A stretch of DNA of 64,000 nucleotides from Flagellimonas amphidinii (GCF_013090115.1 NZ_JABFNN010000034.1:1-64000), one strand, 5' to 3'. Numbered from the stretch's first letter, positions 25,994 through 34,706 are shown. Numbers and translations are program-made. The notes: generated from the sequence alone by a model not told the origin.

Positions 25994-27343
25994 ATGTCAA
26001 AATTTGAATTGAAGTTACCGCAGATGGGAGAGAGTGTTGCAGAAGCAACATTGACTACTTGGCTCAAGGAAGTAGGGGATGCTATTGAGTTGGATGAGGC
26101 AGTTTTTGAGATTGCCACGGATAAGGTGGATTCAGAAGTTCCCAGTGAGGTAGAAGGAGTGTTGTTGGAAAAAAGATTTGATGTTGATGATGTGATAAAA
26201 GTGGGTGAAGTGGTTGCCGTTATTCAAACAGAGGGTAGTGCTGGGGTTACAGCTAATGGTTCAGATACTGTTGAAATCCTAGAGGATATTGTTGAAGAAC
26301 CGGTAAAGGAATTGGTGACCCAAATGGCAGCTGTTAAAGAAACTGTTGCATCTCCGGCAGCTAACTTTTCAAGCTCAGAACGATTTTATTCGCCCTTGGT
26401 GAAGAATATTGCCAAAGAAGAAGGGGTTTCCATGGAAGAATTGGAAGCCATTATAGGTACGGGAAAGGAAGGTAGAGTTACCAAAAACGATATCAAGGCA
26501 TTTATAGAAAATCGGAGCACCAATGGTAATGGCCCTGTACCTTCAACTGAAGTAAAACAAGTCGCAGCAGTGGATATCCCTCAACCTGTGACGGAAAAAC
26601 CAAAGGCAACTCCATCTCCAATTCCAGTTGTAGATGGCGACGAAATAATCCCGTTGACGCGTATGGGTAAACTTATTGCCCAGCATATGACAGACAGTAT
26701 TGCTACTTCCGCACATGTACAGAGTTTTGTTGAGGTAGATGTAACCAATGTGGTAAACTGGAGAAATAAGGTTAAAAAAGCTTTTGAGGAAAGAGAAAGT
26801 GAAAAATTTACCTTCACTCCAATCTTTATGGAAGCCATAGCGATGGCCCTTAAAAAATACCCTATGATGAATATTTCTTTGGACGGGGACAAGGTCATTA
26901 AAAAGAAAAGTATTAATCTGGGTATGGCAGCTGCTTTACCAGATGGTAACTTAATAGTTCCAGTGATCAAAAATGCCGATCAGCTGAATTTGGTGGGTAT
27001 GGCCAAGACGGTAAATGATTTGGCCAATAGGGCGCGAAACAATGCTTTAAAACCAGATGAGGTAAAAGATGGTACCTACACAGTGACCAATGTGGGTAGT
27101 TTTGGAAGTGTGTTTGGAACTCCTATCATCAATCAGCCTCAGGTAGGTATTTTGGCCTTGGGTGCCATAAGAAAGATACCTGCAGTTATTGAAACTGATC
27201 AAGGGGAATATATAGGTATTCGTAGTAAAATGTTTCTCTCCCACAGCTATGATCATAGAGTGGTAAATGGTGCCTTGGGTGGCATGTTTGTGAAAGCAGT
27301 GGCTGATTATCTTGAAGCTTGGGACATAAATAGGGAAATCTAA
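25994..27343 (+). CDS. Dihydrolipoamide acyltransferase, E2 of a 2-oxoacid dehydrogenase complex
   Basis: 449 residues in the classical E2 order. One lipoyl domain (1-80) carries the lipoylation site Lys44 in Glu-Ile-Ala-Thr-Asp-Lys-Val-Asp-Ser-Glu. A Pro/Ala/Val linker follows, then the peripheral subunit-binding domain (about 130-168: Ser-Pro-Leu-Val-Lys-Asn-Ile-Ala-Lys-Glu-Glu-Gly-Val), a second linker, and the catalytic domain with His in Ser-Tyr-Asp-His-Arg-Val-Val-Asn-Gly-Ala near the C terminus. The lipoyl-site sequence resembles branched-chain or 2-oxoglutarate E2 more than pyruvate E2. E1 and E3 genes are not adjacent, so the substrate is undecided. Confidence 0.93.
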   Translation: MSKFELKLPQMGESVAEATLTTWLKEVGDAIELDEAVFEIATDKVDSEVPSEVEGVLLEKRFDVDDVIKVGEVVAVIQTEGSAGVTANGSDTVEILEDIVEEPVKELVTQMAAVKETVASPAANFSSSERFYSPLVKNIAKEEGVSMEELEAIIGTGKEGRVTKNDIKAFIENRSTNGNGPVPSTEVKQVAAVDIPQPVTEKPKATPSPIPVVDGDEIIPLTRMGKLIAQHMTDSIATSAHVQSFVEVDVTNVVNWRNKVKKAFEERESEKFTFTPIFMEAIAMALKKYPMMNISLDGDKVIKKKSINLGMAAALPDGNLIVPVIKNADQLNLVGMAKTVNDLANRARNNALKPDEVKDGTYTVTNVGSFGSVFGTPIINQPQVGILALGAIRKIPAVIETDQGEYIGIRSKMFLSHSYDHRVVNGALGGMFVKAVADYLEAWDINREI

Positions 27344-27409
27344 CCCCAAAAAGCCCCTATATTCTTTTTACTATTGTTAATTTAGAGGTTGAAACCAATT
27401 CATCAATTC

Positions 27410-28192
27410 ATGAAGTTTTTTACCTCATTCAACCTATTTATATTACTTTTTTGCTTTATGTACGGTAGGTCACAAGACTCTTCCCAGTATCAAAAATTAA
27501 CTTTTGAAATGGATGGGGGCACTCTGCCGTATCGAATGTTATTGCCCAAAGACTACGATCCATCTGTAAAATATCCTTTAATTCTTGTTTTGCACGGAGC
27601 GGGGGAAAGAGGTAATGATAATGAATCTCAATTGGTGCATGGTTCCAGTTTGTTCCTAAAGGAAGAGATAAGGAGTAAATATCCTGCAATTGTGGTTTTT
27701 CCTCAGTGTGCTAAGAATAGTTATTGGGCAAAAATTAAAGTGGAAGGAGAAATTCCAAACCGCAAGTTCATTTATTATGAAGATGCAGAACCAACCGAAG
27801 ATTTGGTATTGGTGGAGGGACTTTTGAAACATTTGAAAAAAACGTATAAGCTAAATAAGAAGAAAATCTATGTGGGGGGTCTCTCCATGGGTGGGATGGG
27901 AACATTCGAAATTGTAAGAAGAAATCCCAAACTGTTTGCCGCGGCGTTTCCAATATGTGGAGGAGCCAATCCAAAAATAAGTAAGAGACTCAAAAAGTTG
28001 GATTGGTGGGTTTTTCACGGAGATGCAGATCAGGTGGTGCCAGAAAAGTATTCGGCGCAAATGGTAAAGGCCATGAAAAATGAAAACATCAATGTAAAAT
28101 ATTCAGTATACCAGGGAGTGGGGCACAATAGCTGGGACAATGCTTTTGCAGAACCAGAATTGATTCCTTGGCTATTTTCTAAATCCAAATAA
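27410..28192 (+). CDS. Exported alpha/beta hydrolase, PHB-depolymerase/esterase-like
   Basis: 260 residues from the ATG at 27410 (a TTG 21 bases upstream only lengthens the signal). Signal peptide cut near Gly-Arg-Ser-Gln. Alpha/beta hydrolase elements are the oxyanion loop Val-Leu-His-Gly-Ala-Gly-Glu-Arg-Gly (near 65), nucleophile Ser in Gly-Gly-Leu-Ser-Met-Gly-Gly-Met (near 160), Asp in His-Gly-Asp-Ala-Asp-Gln-Val-Val-Pro (near 208), and His in Gly-Val-Gly-His-Asn-Ser-Trp (near 240). The arrangement is that of predicted esterase/peptidase genes in polysaccharide degraders; the substrate is not known. An exonuclease gene follows after eight bases. Confidence 0.9.
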   Translation: MKFFTSFNLFILLFCFMYGRSQDSSQYQKLTFEMDGGTLPYRMLLPKDYDPSVKYPLILVLHGAGERGNDNESQLVHGSSLFLKEEIRSKYPAIVVFPQCAKNSYWAKIKVEGEIPNRKFIYYEDAEPTEDLVLVEGLLKHLKKTYKLNKKKIYVGGLSMGGMGTFEIVRRNPKLFAAAFPICGGANPKISKRLKKLDWWVFHGDADQVVPEKYSAQMVKAMKNENINVKYSVYQGVGHNSWDNAFAEPELIPWLFSKSK

Positions 28193-28200
28193 TAATTTAA

Positions 28201-28977
28201 ATGCAGTTACAACTTACAAAGCCCCTATGCTTTTTTGATTTGGAAACCACTGGCACCAATGTGGCCAAAGACAGAATTGTCGAAATTTCCATTCTTAAAA
28301 TCCATCCCAATGGAAACAAGGAAAGCAAAACTTGGTTGGTAAACCCAGAAATGACCATCCCGCCAGAAGTTATTGCCGTACATGGTATTTCCAATGAAAA
28401 GGTAGCCAACGAACCAACATTCAAACAACTATCCAAAGAAATCTATAAAATGATAAAGGATAGCGATTTGGCCGGATATAATTCTGATAGGTTTGACATT
28501 CCATTGTTGGCAGAGGAAATGTTGAGGGCCGAAGTGGATTTCGATATGAAAAAAATGTTATCCGTGGATGTTCAGACGATTTTCCATAAAATGGAAAAAA
28601 GAACCTTGGAAGCCGCTTACAAATTCTATTGTGATAAAAAATTGGAAGATGCACATAGTGCAGAGGCAGATACTATTGCAACATATGAAGTGCTTTTGTC
28701 GCAATTGGATAGGTATCCGGAATTGGAGAACAATGTGAAGAAATTATCAGAATTTACCACAAGAAAGCAATCTTTGGACTTTGCAGGGTTTATCGGGGTC
28801 GATGAAAATGACCAGCCCATTTTTGCTTTTGGAAAACACAAAGGGAAAACTGTGGATGAGGTTTTGGAGAACGAACCAGGTTACTTTGGCTGGATTTTGA
28901 ATGCAGATTTTCCGTTGTACACCAAAAAGGTTCTTACCCAGATAAAACTGAGCAAGCTCAATACAAAAATGAAATAA
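28201..28977 (+). CDS. DEDDh 3'-5' exonuclease with a C-terminal extension
   Basis: 258 residues. The exonuclease domain (1-170) has all DEDDh motifs: Phe-Phe-Asp-Leu-Glu-Thr-Thr-Gly (10-17), Asn-Ser-Asp-Arg-Phe-Asp-Ile-Pro-Leu-Leu (near 95), and His-Ser-Ala-Glu-Ala-Asp-Thr (near 152). The last 60 residues carry Phe-Ala-Phe-Gly-Lys-His-Lys-Gly-Lys-Thr-Val-Asp-Glu-Val, a short module seen attached to DnaQ-like proteins. It would trim 3' ends of DNA or RNA. It is not the polymerase III epsilon subunit by context. Confidence 0.92.
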   Translation: MQLQLTKPLCFFDLETTGTNVAKDRIVEISILKIHPNGNKESKTWLVNPEMTIPPEVIAVHGISNEKVANEPTFKQLSKEIYKMIKDSDLAGYNSDRFDIPLLAEEMLRAEVDFDMKKMLSVDVQTIFHKMEKRTLEAAYKFYCDKKLEDAHSAEADTIATYEVLLSQLDRYPELENNVKKLSEFTTRKQSLDFAGFIGVDENDQPIFAFGKHKGKTVDEVLENEPGYFGWILNADFPLYTKKVLTQIKLSKLNTKMK

Positions 28978-29000
28978 TACATTAATTAAGAGTGTGAACG

Positions 29001-29612
29001 ATGAAGTTGATTTGCATTGGCAGGAACTATGCTGCCCATATCGATGAACTAGATAATGAACGACCAAAAGAACCAGTAGTTTTTATTAAACCAGATTCCG
29101 CTGTGCTTCCTAAGGAGCAGGATTTCTACATTCCAGAGTTTTCGAACAATGTCCATTATGAAGTGGAGGTTCTGGTCAAAATAAAAAAGGTGGGGAAACA
29201 CATTGCCAAGGAATTTGCCCATAAATATTATGATGAGATAGGCTTGGGGATAGATTTTACCGCTCGTGACCTACAATCCCAATTAAAAGAGAAAGGATTG
29301 CCTTGGGAAAAAGCCAAAGGTTTTGATGGTGCCGCAGTGGTAGGTAAGTGGATGCCAAAACACCTGTACGAAAGTGTTGACAATATCAACTTTTCTTTGG
29401 TGAAAAATGGAGAAATAGTACAAGAGGGAAATACCTCCTTGATGTTGTGGAAGATAGATCAGTTAATTGCTCATGTTTCTACCTATTTTATGCTCAAAAA
29501 GGGAGATATTCTTTATACTGGCACCCCTTCAGGTGTTGGTAAAGTAAGTCCAAATGATTACCTTTCTGGTATGCTCGAAGGTGAGCAGCTTTTTGAAATT
29601 AATGTGAAATAA
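29001..29612 (+). CDS. Fumarylacetoacetate hydrolase (FAH) family enzyme
   Basis: 203 residues, the short FAH-fold type (fumarylpyruvate hydrolase or oxaloacetate decarboxylase-like). Conserved features are Cys-Ile-Gly-Arg-Asn-Tyr (4-9), Pro-Val-Val-Phe-Ile-Lys-Pro (near 25), the metal ligands in His-Tyr-Glu-Val-Glu-Val (near 52) and Asp-Phe-Thr-Ala-Arg-Asp (near 90), Lys-Gly-Phe-Asp-Gly-Ala (near 109) and Gly-Thr-Pro-Ser-Gly-Val-Gly (near 175). The stop overlaps the ATG of the following Hpt gene by one base. No aromatic-degradation genes are near, so a housekeeping role is more likely. Confidence 0.9.
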   Translation: MKLICIGRNYAAHIDELDNERPKEPVVFIKPDSAVLPKEQDFYIPEFSNNVHYEVEVLVKIKKVGKHIAKEFAHKYYDEIGLGIDFTARDLQSQLKEKGLPWEKAKGFDGAAVVGKWMPKHLYESVDNINFSLVKNGEIVQEGNTSLMLWKIDQLIAHVSTYFMLKKGDILYTGTPSGVGKVSPNDYLSGMLEGEQLFEINVK

Positions 29613-29950
29613 TGATTTACAGCCTCGACAAGATTAACGAAATGGCGGAAGGAGATCAAGATTTTGTGCTTTCTGTTATTTCTGTTTTTTTAGATGAAGT
29701 CCCTGAAGATTTGGAAGGTTTGGAAAAAGCCATCAATGATAGGGATTATGAAAATGTGTACAAGTTGGCGCACAAGATCAAGCCCAATGTAGATTTGTTG
29801 GGAATGGAACAGACAAGGGCAATAGCCTTGGAGATTGAAACTATGGGAAAGAATGATGCTAGCATTGCTGATATAGAGGAAAAATTCCCCCTACTTAAAA
29901 AGGATGTACTCCAAGTAATAGGAGAACTCAAAAAAGACTTCGACTTATAA
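29612..29950 (+). CDS. Orphan histidine phosphotransfer (Hpt) domain protein
   Basis: 112 residues consisting only of a four-helix Hpt domain. The phospho-acceptor is His54 in Leu-Ala-His-Lys-Ile-Lys-Pro-Asn; the residues after it differ a little from the commoner His-x-Leu-Lys-Gly. Such proteins shuttle phosphoryl groups between hybrid kinases and response regulators, but no kinase or receiver gene is nearby. It is translationally coupled at both ends: one-base overlap with the FAH gene, and the cinA ATG follows its stop directly. Confidence 0.85.
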   Translation: MIYSLDKINEMAEGDQDFVLSVISVFLDEVPEDLEGLEKAINDRDYENVYKLAHKIKPNVDLLGMEQTRAIALEIETMGKNDASIADIEEKFPLLKKDVLQVIGELKKDFDL

Positions 29951-31198
29951 ATGCAAGCAGAAATCATCACCATTGGGGATGAGATTCTCATAGGTCAGAT
30001 TGTAGATTCCAATTCAGCATTTATTGCCAAGGAATTGAACAAAATTGGAGTTTCGGTCTATCAAATCACCTCGGTGCAAGATGACCATGACCATATTTTG
30101 GATGCCTTGGAAACTGCAGGTAAGCGTTCATCAGTGGTAATTATTACCGGGGGATTGGGTCCTACAAAAGACGATATTACCAAGCATACCCTGTGTGAGT
30201 TTATGAATGACCAATTGGTTCAAGATGATACGGTCTTAAAACATATTGAGGAACTTTTTAAGAAATACATATCCACACCTATATCAGACATGAATCGGCA
30301 GCAAGCATTGGTTCCTTCCAAGGCAATGGTACTTCCTAATGCTTTTGGTACCGCGCCTGGATTATGGATGAAAAAGGGAAATACTGCTTTTGTTTCTCTG
30401 CCGGGTGTACCTTTTGAAATGAAAAACCTGATTACCACATCGGTTTTACCTCAAATAATTAAGGAATATGACCGCCCGCATATTGTGCATAAGACAATTA
30501 TGACCTATGGTCTGGGAGAGAGTGCGATTGCTGAAAAAATTGAGGATTGGGAGGATAATTTACCGCATTTCATAAAATTGGCCTACCTGCCTAACTTGGG
30601 AAAGGTAAGATTAAGACTTACGGCCAAAGGCAATGATAAAACAACATTGACTGCAGGTATTGAAACCCAGACAAAAAAGCTCTATCCCTTAATTGGAGAT
30701 ATCATTTATGGGGAAGAGGAAGATGAGTCCATAGAAAACCAAATAGCGAAGTTGCTTACCCGTAAACAAATGACCTTGGCTACTGCAGAGAGTTTTACGG
30801 GAGGTAGGATAGCAGAACAATTGACAGCTATTCCGGGAGCTTCCAATTATTTTAAGGGTAGTGTGGTAAGTTATGCTACGGAAACAAAAATTAAGCTTTT
30901 GGGTGTTTCCGAGGATATAATTGAAAAATATTCAGTAGTAAGTGAAGAAGTGGCAGTTGCCATGGCCCGTAATGCCAAGAACATCTTGGATACAGATTTT
31001 GCTATTGCAACTACCGGTAATGCTGGCCCAACAAAAGGAGATTCTGATGTAGATGTTGGAACAGTTTTTATTGCAATTAGCACTCCCCAACATACATTTG
31101 CCCAAGAATTTAGTATGGGAAGGCATAGAGAACGTGTTGTTCAGAAGTCCGTACACAAAGCATTTGAACTGCTCTTGAAAGAAATTTTAAATTTCTGA
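29951..31198 (+). CDS. cinA: CinA family nicotinamide-nucleotide amidohydrolase
   Basis: 415 residues, standard full-length CinA. The N-terminal molybdopterin-binding-like (COG1058) domain has [14 protein letters not shown] (8-21) and [10 protein letters not shown] (near 68). The C-terminal deamidase domain (about 255-415) has Ala-Glu-Ser-Phe-Thr-Gly-Gly-Arg-Ile (near 280) and Gly-Asn-Ala-Gly-Pro (near 358). The enzyme deamidates nicotinamide mononucleotide and may also act on ADP-ribose in NAD recycling. It closes the exonuclease-FAH-Hpt-cinA group. Confidence 0.95.
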   Translation: MQAEIITIGDEILIGQIVDSNSAFIAKELNKIGVSVYQITSVQDDHDHILDALETAGKRSSVVIITGGLGPTKDDITKHTLCEFMNDQLVQDDTVLKHIEELFKKYISTPISDMNRQQALVPSKAMVLPNAFGTAPGLWMKKGNTAFVSLPGVPFEMKNLITTSVLPQIIKEYDRPHIVHKTIMTYGLGESAIAEKIEDWEDNLPHFIKLAYLPNLGKVRLRLTAKGNDKTTLTAGIETQTKKLYPLIGDIIYGEEEDESIENQIAKLLTRKQMTLATAESFTGGRIAEQLTAIPGASNYFKGSVVSYATETKIKLLGVSEDIIEKYSVVSEEVAVAMARNAKNILDTDFAIATTGNAGPTKGDSDVDVGTVFIAISTPQHTFAQEFSMGRHRERVVQKSVHKAFELLLKEILNF

Positions 31199-31206
31199 AA
31201 AAGAAT

Positions 31207-31238
31207 TTTGTCCGTCCCGTCAAAATGCTATAAATTTG
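31207..31238 (+). promoter_or_regulatory. Consensus promoter of the rpmB-rpmG-DUF4295 operon
   Basis: TTTG at 31207-31210, a 20-base spacer, and TAAATTTG at 31231-31238. This is close to the ideal Bacteroidota housekeeping promoter, as expected for ribosomal proteins. The transcript would start about 30 bases before rpmB. Confidence 0.75.
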
Positions 31239-31271
31239 CAGCCTCAATAAAATCACTCAAAAGTTAGGGAA

Positions 31272-31499
31272 ATGTCTAAAGTTTGTGAAGTTACAGGAAA
31301 AAAGGTGATGTTCGGGAACAATGTTTCCTTCTCCATCAATAAGACCAAGAGAAGGTTTGATGTAAACATTTCCAAGAAAAGGTTCTACATCCCTGAAGAG
31401 GATCGTTGGGTGACCTTAAACGTTTCATCCAGAGGATTGAAAATCATCAATAAAAAAGGAATCTCAGCTGTTTTAAAGGAAATCAATTCCAAAAAATAG
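31272..31499 (+). CDS. rpmB: 50S ribosomal protein bL28
   Basis: 75 residues. The start Ser-Lys-Val-Cys-Glu-Val-Thr-Gly-Lys-Lys, Asn-Asn-Val-Ser-Phe-Ser (near 18), Lys-Thr-Lys-Arg-Arg-Phe-Asp-Val-Asn (25-33) and the Arg-Trp-Val-Thr-Leu-x-Val-Ser segment are those of Bacteroidota L28. The zinc-type second pair of cysteines is absent. It is the first gene of a three-gene ribosomal operon. Confidence 0.97.
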   Translation: MSKVCEVTGKKVMFGNNVSFSINKTKRRFDVNISKKRFYIPEEDRWVTLNVSSRGLKIINKKGISAVLKEINSKK

Positions 31500-31517
31500 T
31501 AGGTTAAGAACGGTACA

Positions 31518-31700
31518 ATGGCAAAGAAAGGAAATAGAATACAAGTAATTTTGGAGTGCACAGAGCACAAAGACTCTGGCATGCCAGGTACATCTAGGTA
31601 CATTACTACAAAGAACAAAAAGAACACGCCAGATAGAATGGAGATTAAAAAATTCAATCCTATTCTAAAGCGTATGACCATTCACAAGGAAATTAAATAA
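31518..31700 (+). CDS. rpmG: 50S ribosomal protein bL33
   Basis: 60 residues. [15 protein letters not shown] and [11 protein letters not shown] identify L33. Only one Cys remains, so this is the zinc-free form. It is 18 bases after rpmB. Confidence 0.96.
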   Translation: MAKKGNRIQVILECTEHKDSGMPGTSRYITTKNKKNTPDRMEIKKFNPILKRMTIHKEIK

Positions 31701-31743
31701 TTAGGATTTTACAAAGTAAGATTCAGGTAATAATAATTTAGCC

Positions 31744-31896
31744 ATGGCAAAGAAAACAGTAGCAACACTTCAATCATCATCCAAAAGATTGACCAAGGCC
31801 ATAAAAATGGTAAAGTCTCCTAAAACTGGAGCTTATACTTTTGTAGAGTCTGTTATGGCTCCAGAATTGGTCAACGAGTGGTTGAACAAGAAGTAA
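31744..31896 (+). CDS. DUF4295 small basic protein, probable Bacteroidota ribosome-associated protein
   Basis: 50 residues, beginning Met-Ala-Lys-Lys-Thr-Val-Ala-Thr and ending Val-Asn-Glu-Trp-Leu-Asn-Lys-Lys. It is very basic in the middle (Lys-Arg-Leu-Thr-Lys-Ala-Ile-Lys-Met-Val-Lys). It matches the DUF4295 family, found only in Bacteroidota and regularly downstream of rpmB-rpmG. I recall that structural work on a Flavobacterium ribosome described an extra large-subunit protein of about this kind (called bL38); whether that is this family I cannot verify here. A strong terminator follows. Confidence 0.9.
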   Translation: MAKKTVATLQSSSKRLTKAIKMVKSPKTGAYTFVESVMAPELVNEWLNKK

Positions 31897-31920
31897 GCAC
31901 TTTAACGAAATAATATATCA

Positions 31921-31944
31921 AGCCGCTCTAGAGCGGCTTTTTTG
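31921..31944 (+). terminator. Terminator of the rpmB operon
   Basis: Stem AGCCGCTC / GAGCGGCT with a two-base TA turn, followed by six T and G. It separates the ribosomal genes from ftsY. Confidence 0.9.
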
Positions 31945-32045
31945 TTGGTTTATTTTCACCGAACCCATCAACATTTTATGGGTTATTCACTCTATAGGTG
32001 TAATTTAGCTCTACATTTGGTTTAACAAAACTCCCCTTACTTTCC

Positions 32046-32053
32046 TATCTTTG
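32046..32053 (+). promoter_or_regulatory. -7 box of ftsY
   Basis: TATCTTTG, an exact TAnnTTTG, 22 bases before the ftsY ATG. The nearest TTTG (32016-32019) is 26 bases upstream, longer than usual. Confidence 0.45.
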
Positions 32054-32075
32054 AATTTCGATTGATGCACATCCA

Positions 32076-33032
32076 ATGAGTTTATTCAAAAATATATTTT
32101 CAAAAGACAAAAAAGAGACCTTGGACAAGGGGCTGGAAAAGTCCAAATCCAGTTTTTTGGGCAAGTTAAGCAAGGCAGTTGCCGGAAAGTCCAAGGTAGA
32201 TGACGACGTTTTGGACAATTTGGAGGAAGTGCTGGTTTCTTCAGATGTTGGTGTGGATACTACCCTAAAGATTATCGATAGAATTGAAGAGCGGGTTTCC
32301 CGGGACAAATACATGGGCACCGAAGAGCTCAATACCATTCTGCGTGAAGAAATTGCTGGTCTTCTTTCTGAAACCCACGTGGGTGAAGAAACGGAGTTTG
32401 TGATTCCTACAGATAAAAAACCTTATGTTATCATGGTGGTTGGGGTCAATGGAGTAGGCAAGACCACAACTATTGGTAAACTGGCATATCAATTTAAAAA
32501 TCAAGGCCTAAAAGTGGTTTTAGGTGCTGCTGATACGTTTAGAGCGGCTGCCATTGATCAATTACAGGTCTGGGCGGATCGTGTGGGCATTCCCATCATC
32601 AAACAAAAAATGGGCAGTGACCCAGCTTCAGTGGCTTTTGATACGTTGAACTCTGCAGTAGCAGAAAATGCCGATGTTGTTTTAGTGGATACTGCTGGGC
32701 GACTGCATAACAAAGTCAATTTGATGAATGAACTTTCCAAGGTGAAACGGGTCATGCAAAAAGTAGTGCCTGATGCACCACATGATGTGCTATTGGTATT
32801 GGATGGTTCTACGGGTCAAAATGCATTTGAACAGGCCAAACAATTTACAAAAGCAACCGAGGTTACCAGTTTGGCCGTGACCAAGTTGGATGGTACCGCA
32901 AAAGGAGGAGTGGTAATCGGTATTTCTGACCAATTTCAAATTCCAGTGAAGTACATTGGAGTAGGAGAAGGTATTGAAGACCTTCAGGTGTTTAACAAAT
33001 ATGAGTTTGTGGATTCTTTTTTTAAAGTTTGA
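32076..33032 (+). CDS. ftsY: Signal recognition particle receptor FtsY
   Basis: 318 residues, the short form without a long acidic A domain. The N domain is followed by the GTPase: G1 Gly-Val-Asn-Gly-Val-Gly-Lys-Thr-Thr (near 124), Ala-Ala-Asp-Thr-Phe-Arg-Ala-Ala-Ala (near 150), Asp-Thr-Ala-Gly-Arg (near 208), Thr-Lys-Leu-Asp-Gly (near 268), and a C-terminal Gly-Val-Gly-Glu-Gly-Ile-Glu-Asp-Leu. It brings ribosomes with nascent membrane proteins to the translocon. The location behind rpmB-rpmG-DUF4295 is the usual Bacteroidota order. Confidence 0.97.
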   Translation: MSLFKNIFSKDKKETLDKGLEKSKSSFLGKLSKAVAGKSKVDDDVLDNLEEVLVSSDVGVDTTLKIIDRIEERVSRDKYMGTEELNTILREEIAGLLSETHVGEETEFVIPTDKKPYVIMVVGVNGVGKTTTIGKLAYQFKNQGLKVVLGAADTFRAAAIDQLQVWADRVGIPIIKQKMGSDPASVAFDTLNSAVAENADVVLVDTAGRLHNKVNLMNELSKVKRVMQKVVPDAPHDVLLVLDGSTGQNAFEQAKQFTKATEVTSLAVTKLDGTAKGGVVIGISDQFQIPVKYIGVGEGIEDLQVFNKYEFVDSFFKV

Positions 33033-33043
33033 TTCTCATTAAA

Positions 33044-33814
33044 ATGGGTAGAATTCATCTGTTCGAATTTGAAGACCAAAAATGGTTCCCAAAATTTCTT
33101 CGGGACTATGGTACGGATTTCTTGCAGTTTCTTTCTAATAAAACCGAATTATACAAACCTGCATTGCCTATCCTTGAAAGTGGACTTCAAGCCAGTGCAA
33201 CCAACCATATTGTGGATTTAGCTTCAGGTGGGGGAGGTGGATTGTTGTGGTTGAATTCAGAATTGAGAAAGACCATTCCAGAACTAAAAATCACTCTCAC
33301 GGATTACTATCCTAATCTAGAGGCTTTTAAATTCAGCAAACAGCAAGCAGACAACTTTGAATTTGAGGAATCCCCTGTTGATGCCAGACAAGTTCCTACC
33401 CATTTAAAAGGATTTAGGACACAGTTTTTATCTCTACATCATTTTAGACCACAGGATGCCCAAAAAATCTTGCAAAATGCAGTAGATACTGGTTGTGGTA
33501 TAGGGATTTTTGAAGCCCAGGAGCGAAGCCTTCCCAGTATAGTGGCCATGTTATTTTCTCCTATCAGTGTATTGCTGACTACCCCTTTTATTAGGCCTTT
33601 TAAATGGGGAAGATTGATTTTTACCTATCTCATTCCCATTGTTCCCTTATTTGTGTTGTGGGACGGGGTGGTGTCCTCACTAAGAACATATTCCGTAAAA
33701 GAAATGGAAGCTTTAGTGGAAAATCTGGAGAATTCCGATTCCTACAACTGGGAAATTGGGAGGGAAAAGTCCGGTCCCGGAGTAGTTTTGTATCTTTTGG
33801 GGACCAAAAAATAG
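33044..33814 (+). CDS. Methyltransferase-like protein of unknown specificity
   Basis: 256 residues from the ATG at 33044; an upstream in-frame TTG overlaps ftsY. Residues 55-95 look like a class I SAM-binding core: Ile-Val-Asp-Leu-Ala-Ser-Gly-Gly-Gly-Gly-Gly-Leu, then Thr-Leu-Thr-Asp-Tyr-Tyr-Pro-Asn as the acidic loop at strand 2. A hydrophobic stretch (about 168-210, with Leu-Thr-Thr-Pro-Phe-Ile-Arg-Pro-Phe) could touch the membrane. The substrate is unknown. It begins 11 bases after the ftsY stop and the next gene starts four bases after it. Confidence 0.7.
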   Translation: MGRIHLFEFEDQKWFPKFLRDYGTDFLQFLSNKTELYKPALPILESGLQASATNHIVDLASGGGGGLLWLNSELRKTIPELKITLTDYYPNLEAFKFSKQQADNFEFEESPVDARQVPTHLKGFRTQFLSLHHFRPQDAQKILQNAVDTGCGIGIFEAQERSLPSIVAMLFSPISVLLTTPFIRPFKWGRLIFTYLIPIVPLFVLWDGVVSSLRTYSVKEMEALVENLENSDSYNWEIGREKSGPGVVLYLLGTKK

Positions 33815-33818
33815 TAAA

Positions 33819-34679
33819 ATGTCTTTTCGTTTATTTTTTGTAGTGCTGCTTTTGATTTCATCCCAAATTCAAGCTCAGATAGCCCATCCCAAAGCAAGTC
33901 CTTTTTCAAAAGTAGAACAGGAGGTTGGGTTATCTAAAATGACGGTGGAATATTCCCGACCAGCAGCACGGGGGCGAGAAATTTTCGGGAATTTAGTGCC
34001 TTATGGTCGCATTTGGCGCGTTGGTGCCAATGAATCAACCAAAATTACAGTTAGTTCAGACATGAAGGTTATGGGAAACACTTTGCCCAAGGGAACTTAT
34101 GCGTTATATGCATTTCCTGAGGCTTCAAATTGGCAAGTGGCATTTCATACCAATACTAAACATTGGGGAGATGGGCGAAAAAAGTATAACCCGAAAGAAG
34201 ATTTATTTAGAATAAAAGTCATTCCCCAACAAATATCATATCATCAGGAGAATTTTCTAATTGCTTTTGATTCCATCACCCATAATTCTACCAACATGCA
34301 ATTGATATGGGCCAATACTCTTGTAAATATCCCTTTTGTTGTAGATACCCATGCCCAAATGGAAACTGAGATAGCAAAACAACTAACTGAAAACCCTACT
34401 GCACAAACCTATTATGAAGCAGCTCGCTATCTACAAGAACAAGGTGAAAATTATGAAAAGGCCTTGGCTTACCTCAATACTGCATTAAAACTGGGTGGTG
34501 ACACGTATTATTTTCATAGGGTGAAATCATTGGTAGAGGCTGCTTTGGGCGATTATGAATCTGCTATAGTTTCGGCTGAAAAATCCTTGCAAATAGCTTT
34601 AGATTTGGAAAAGGATGAGTTTGTTCGGATGAACCAAAAAAACATTGAAAAATGGAAAGCTTTTTTGCTCAGAAATTAG
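33819..34679 (+). CDS. DUF2911 exported protein with TPR-like C terminus
   Basis: 286 residues. Signal peptide (cut near Ile-Gln-Ala-Gln). The DUF2911 domain spans about 25-175, with Val-Glu-Tyr-Ser-Arg-Pro-Ala-Ala-Arg-Gly-Arg (near 45), Pro-Tyr-Gly-Arg-Ile-Trp-Arg-Val-Gly-Ala-Asn-Glu (near 62) and Leu-Pro-Lys-Gly-Thr-Tyr-Ala-Leu (near 87). The rest contains helical pairs like TPRs (Tyr-Glu-Lys-Ala-Leu-Ala-Tyr-Leu, Gly-Asp-Tyr-Glu-Ser-Ala-Ile). DUF2911 proteins are abundant periplasmic proteins of Bacteroidota without known function. Confidence 0.9.
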   Translation: MSFRLFFVVLLLISSQIQAQIAHPKASPFSKVEQEVGLSKMTVEYSRPAARGREIFGNLVPYGRIWRVGANESTKITVSSDMKVMGNTLPKGTYALYAFPEASNWQVAFHTNTKHWGDGRKKYNPKEDLFRIKVIPQQISYHQENFLIAFDSITHNSTNMQLIWANTLVNIPFVVDTHAQMETEIAKQLTENPTAQTYYEAARYLQEQGENYEKALAYLNTALKLGGDTYYFHRVKSLVEAALGDYESAIVSAEKSLQIALDLEKDEFVRMNQKNIEKWKAFLLRN

Positions 34680-34706
34680 CATTTTCCTTAGAAAATAGTC
34701 CAAAGA

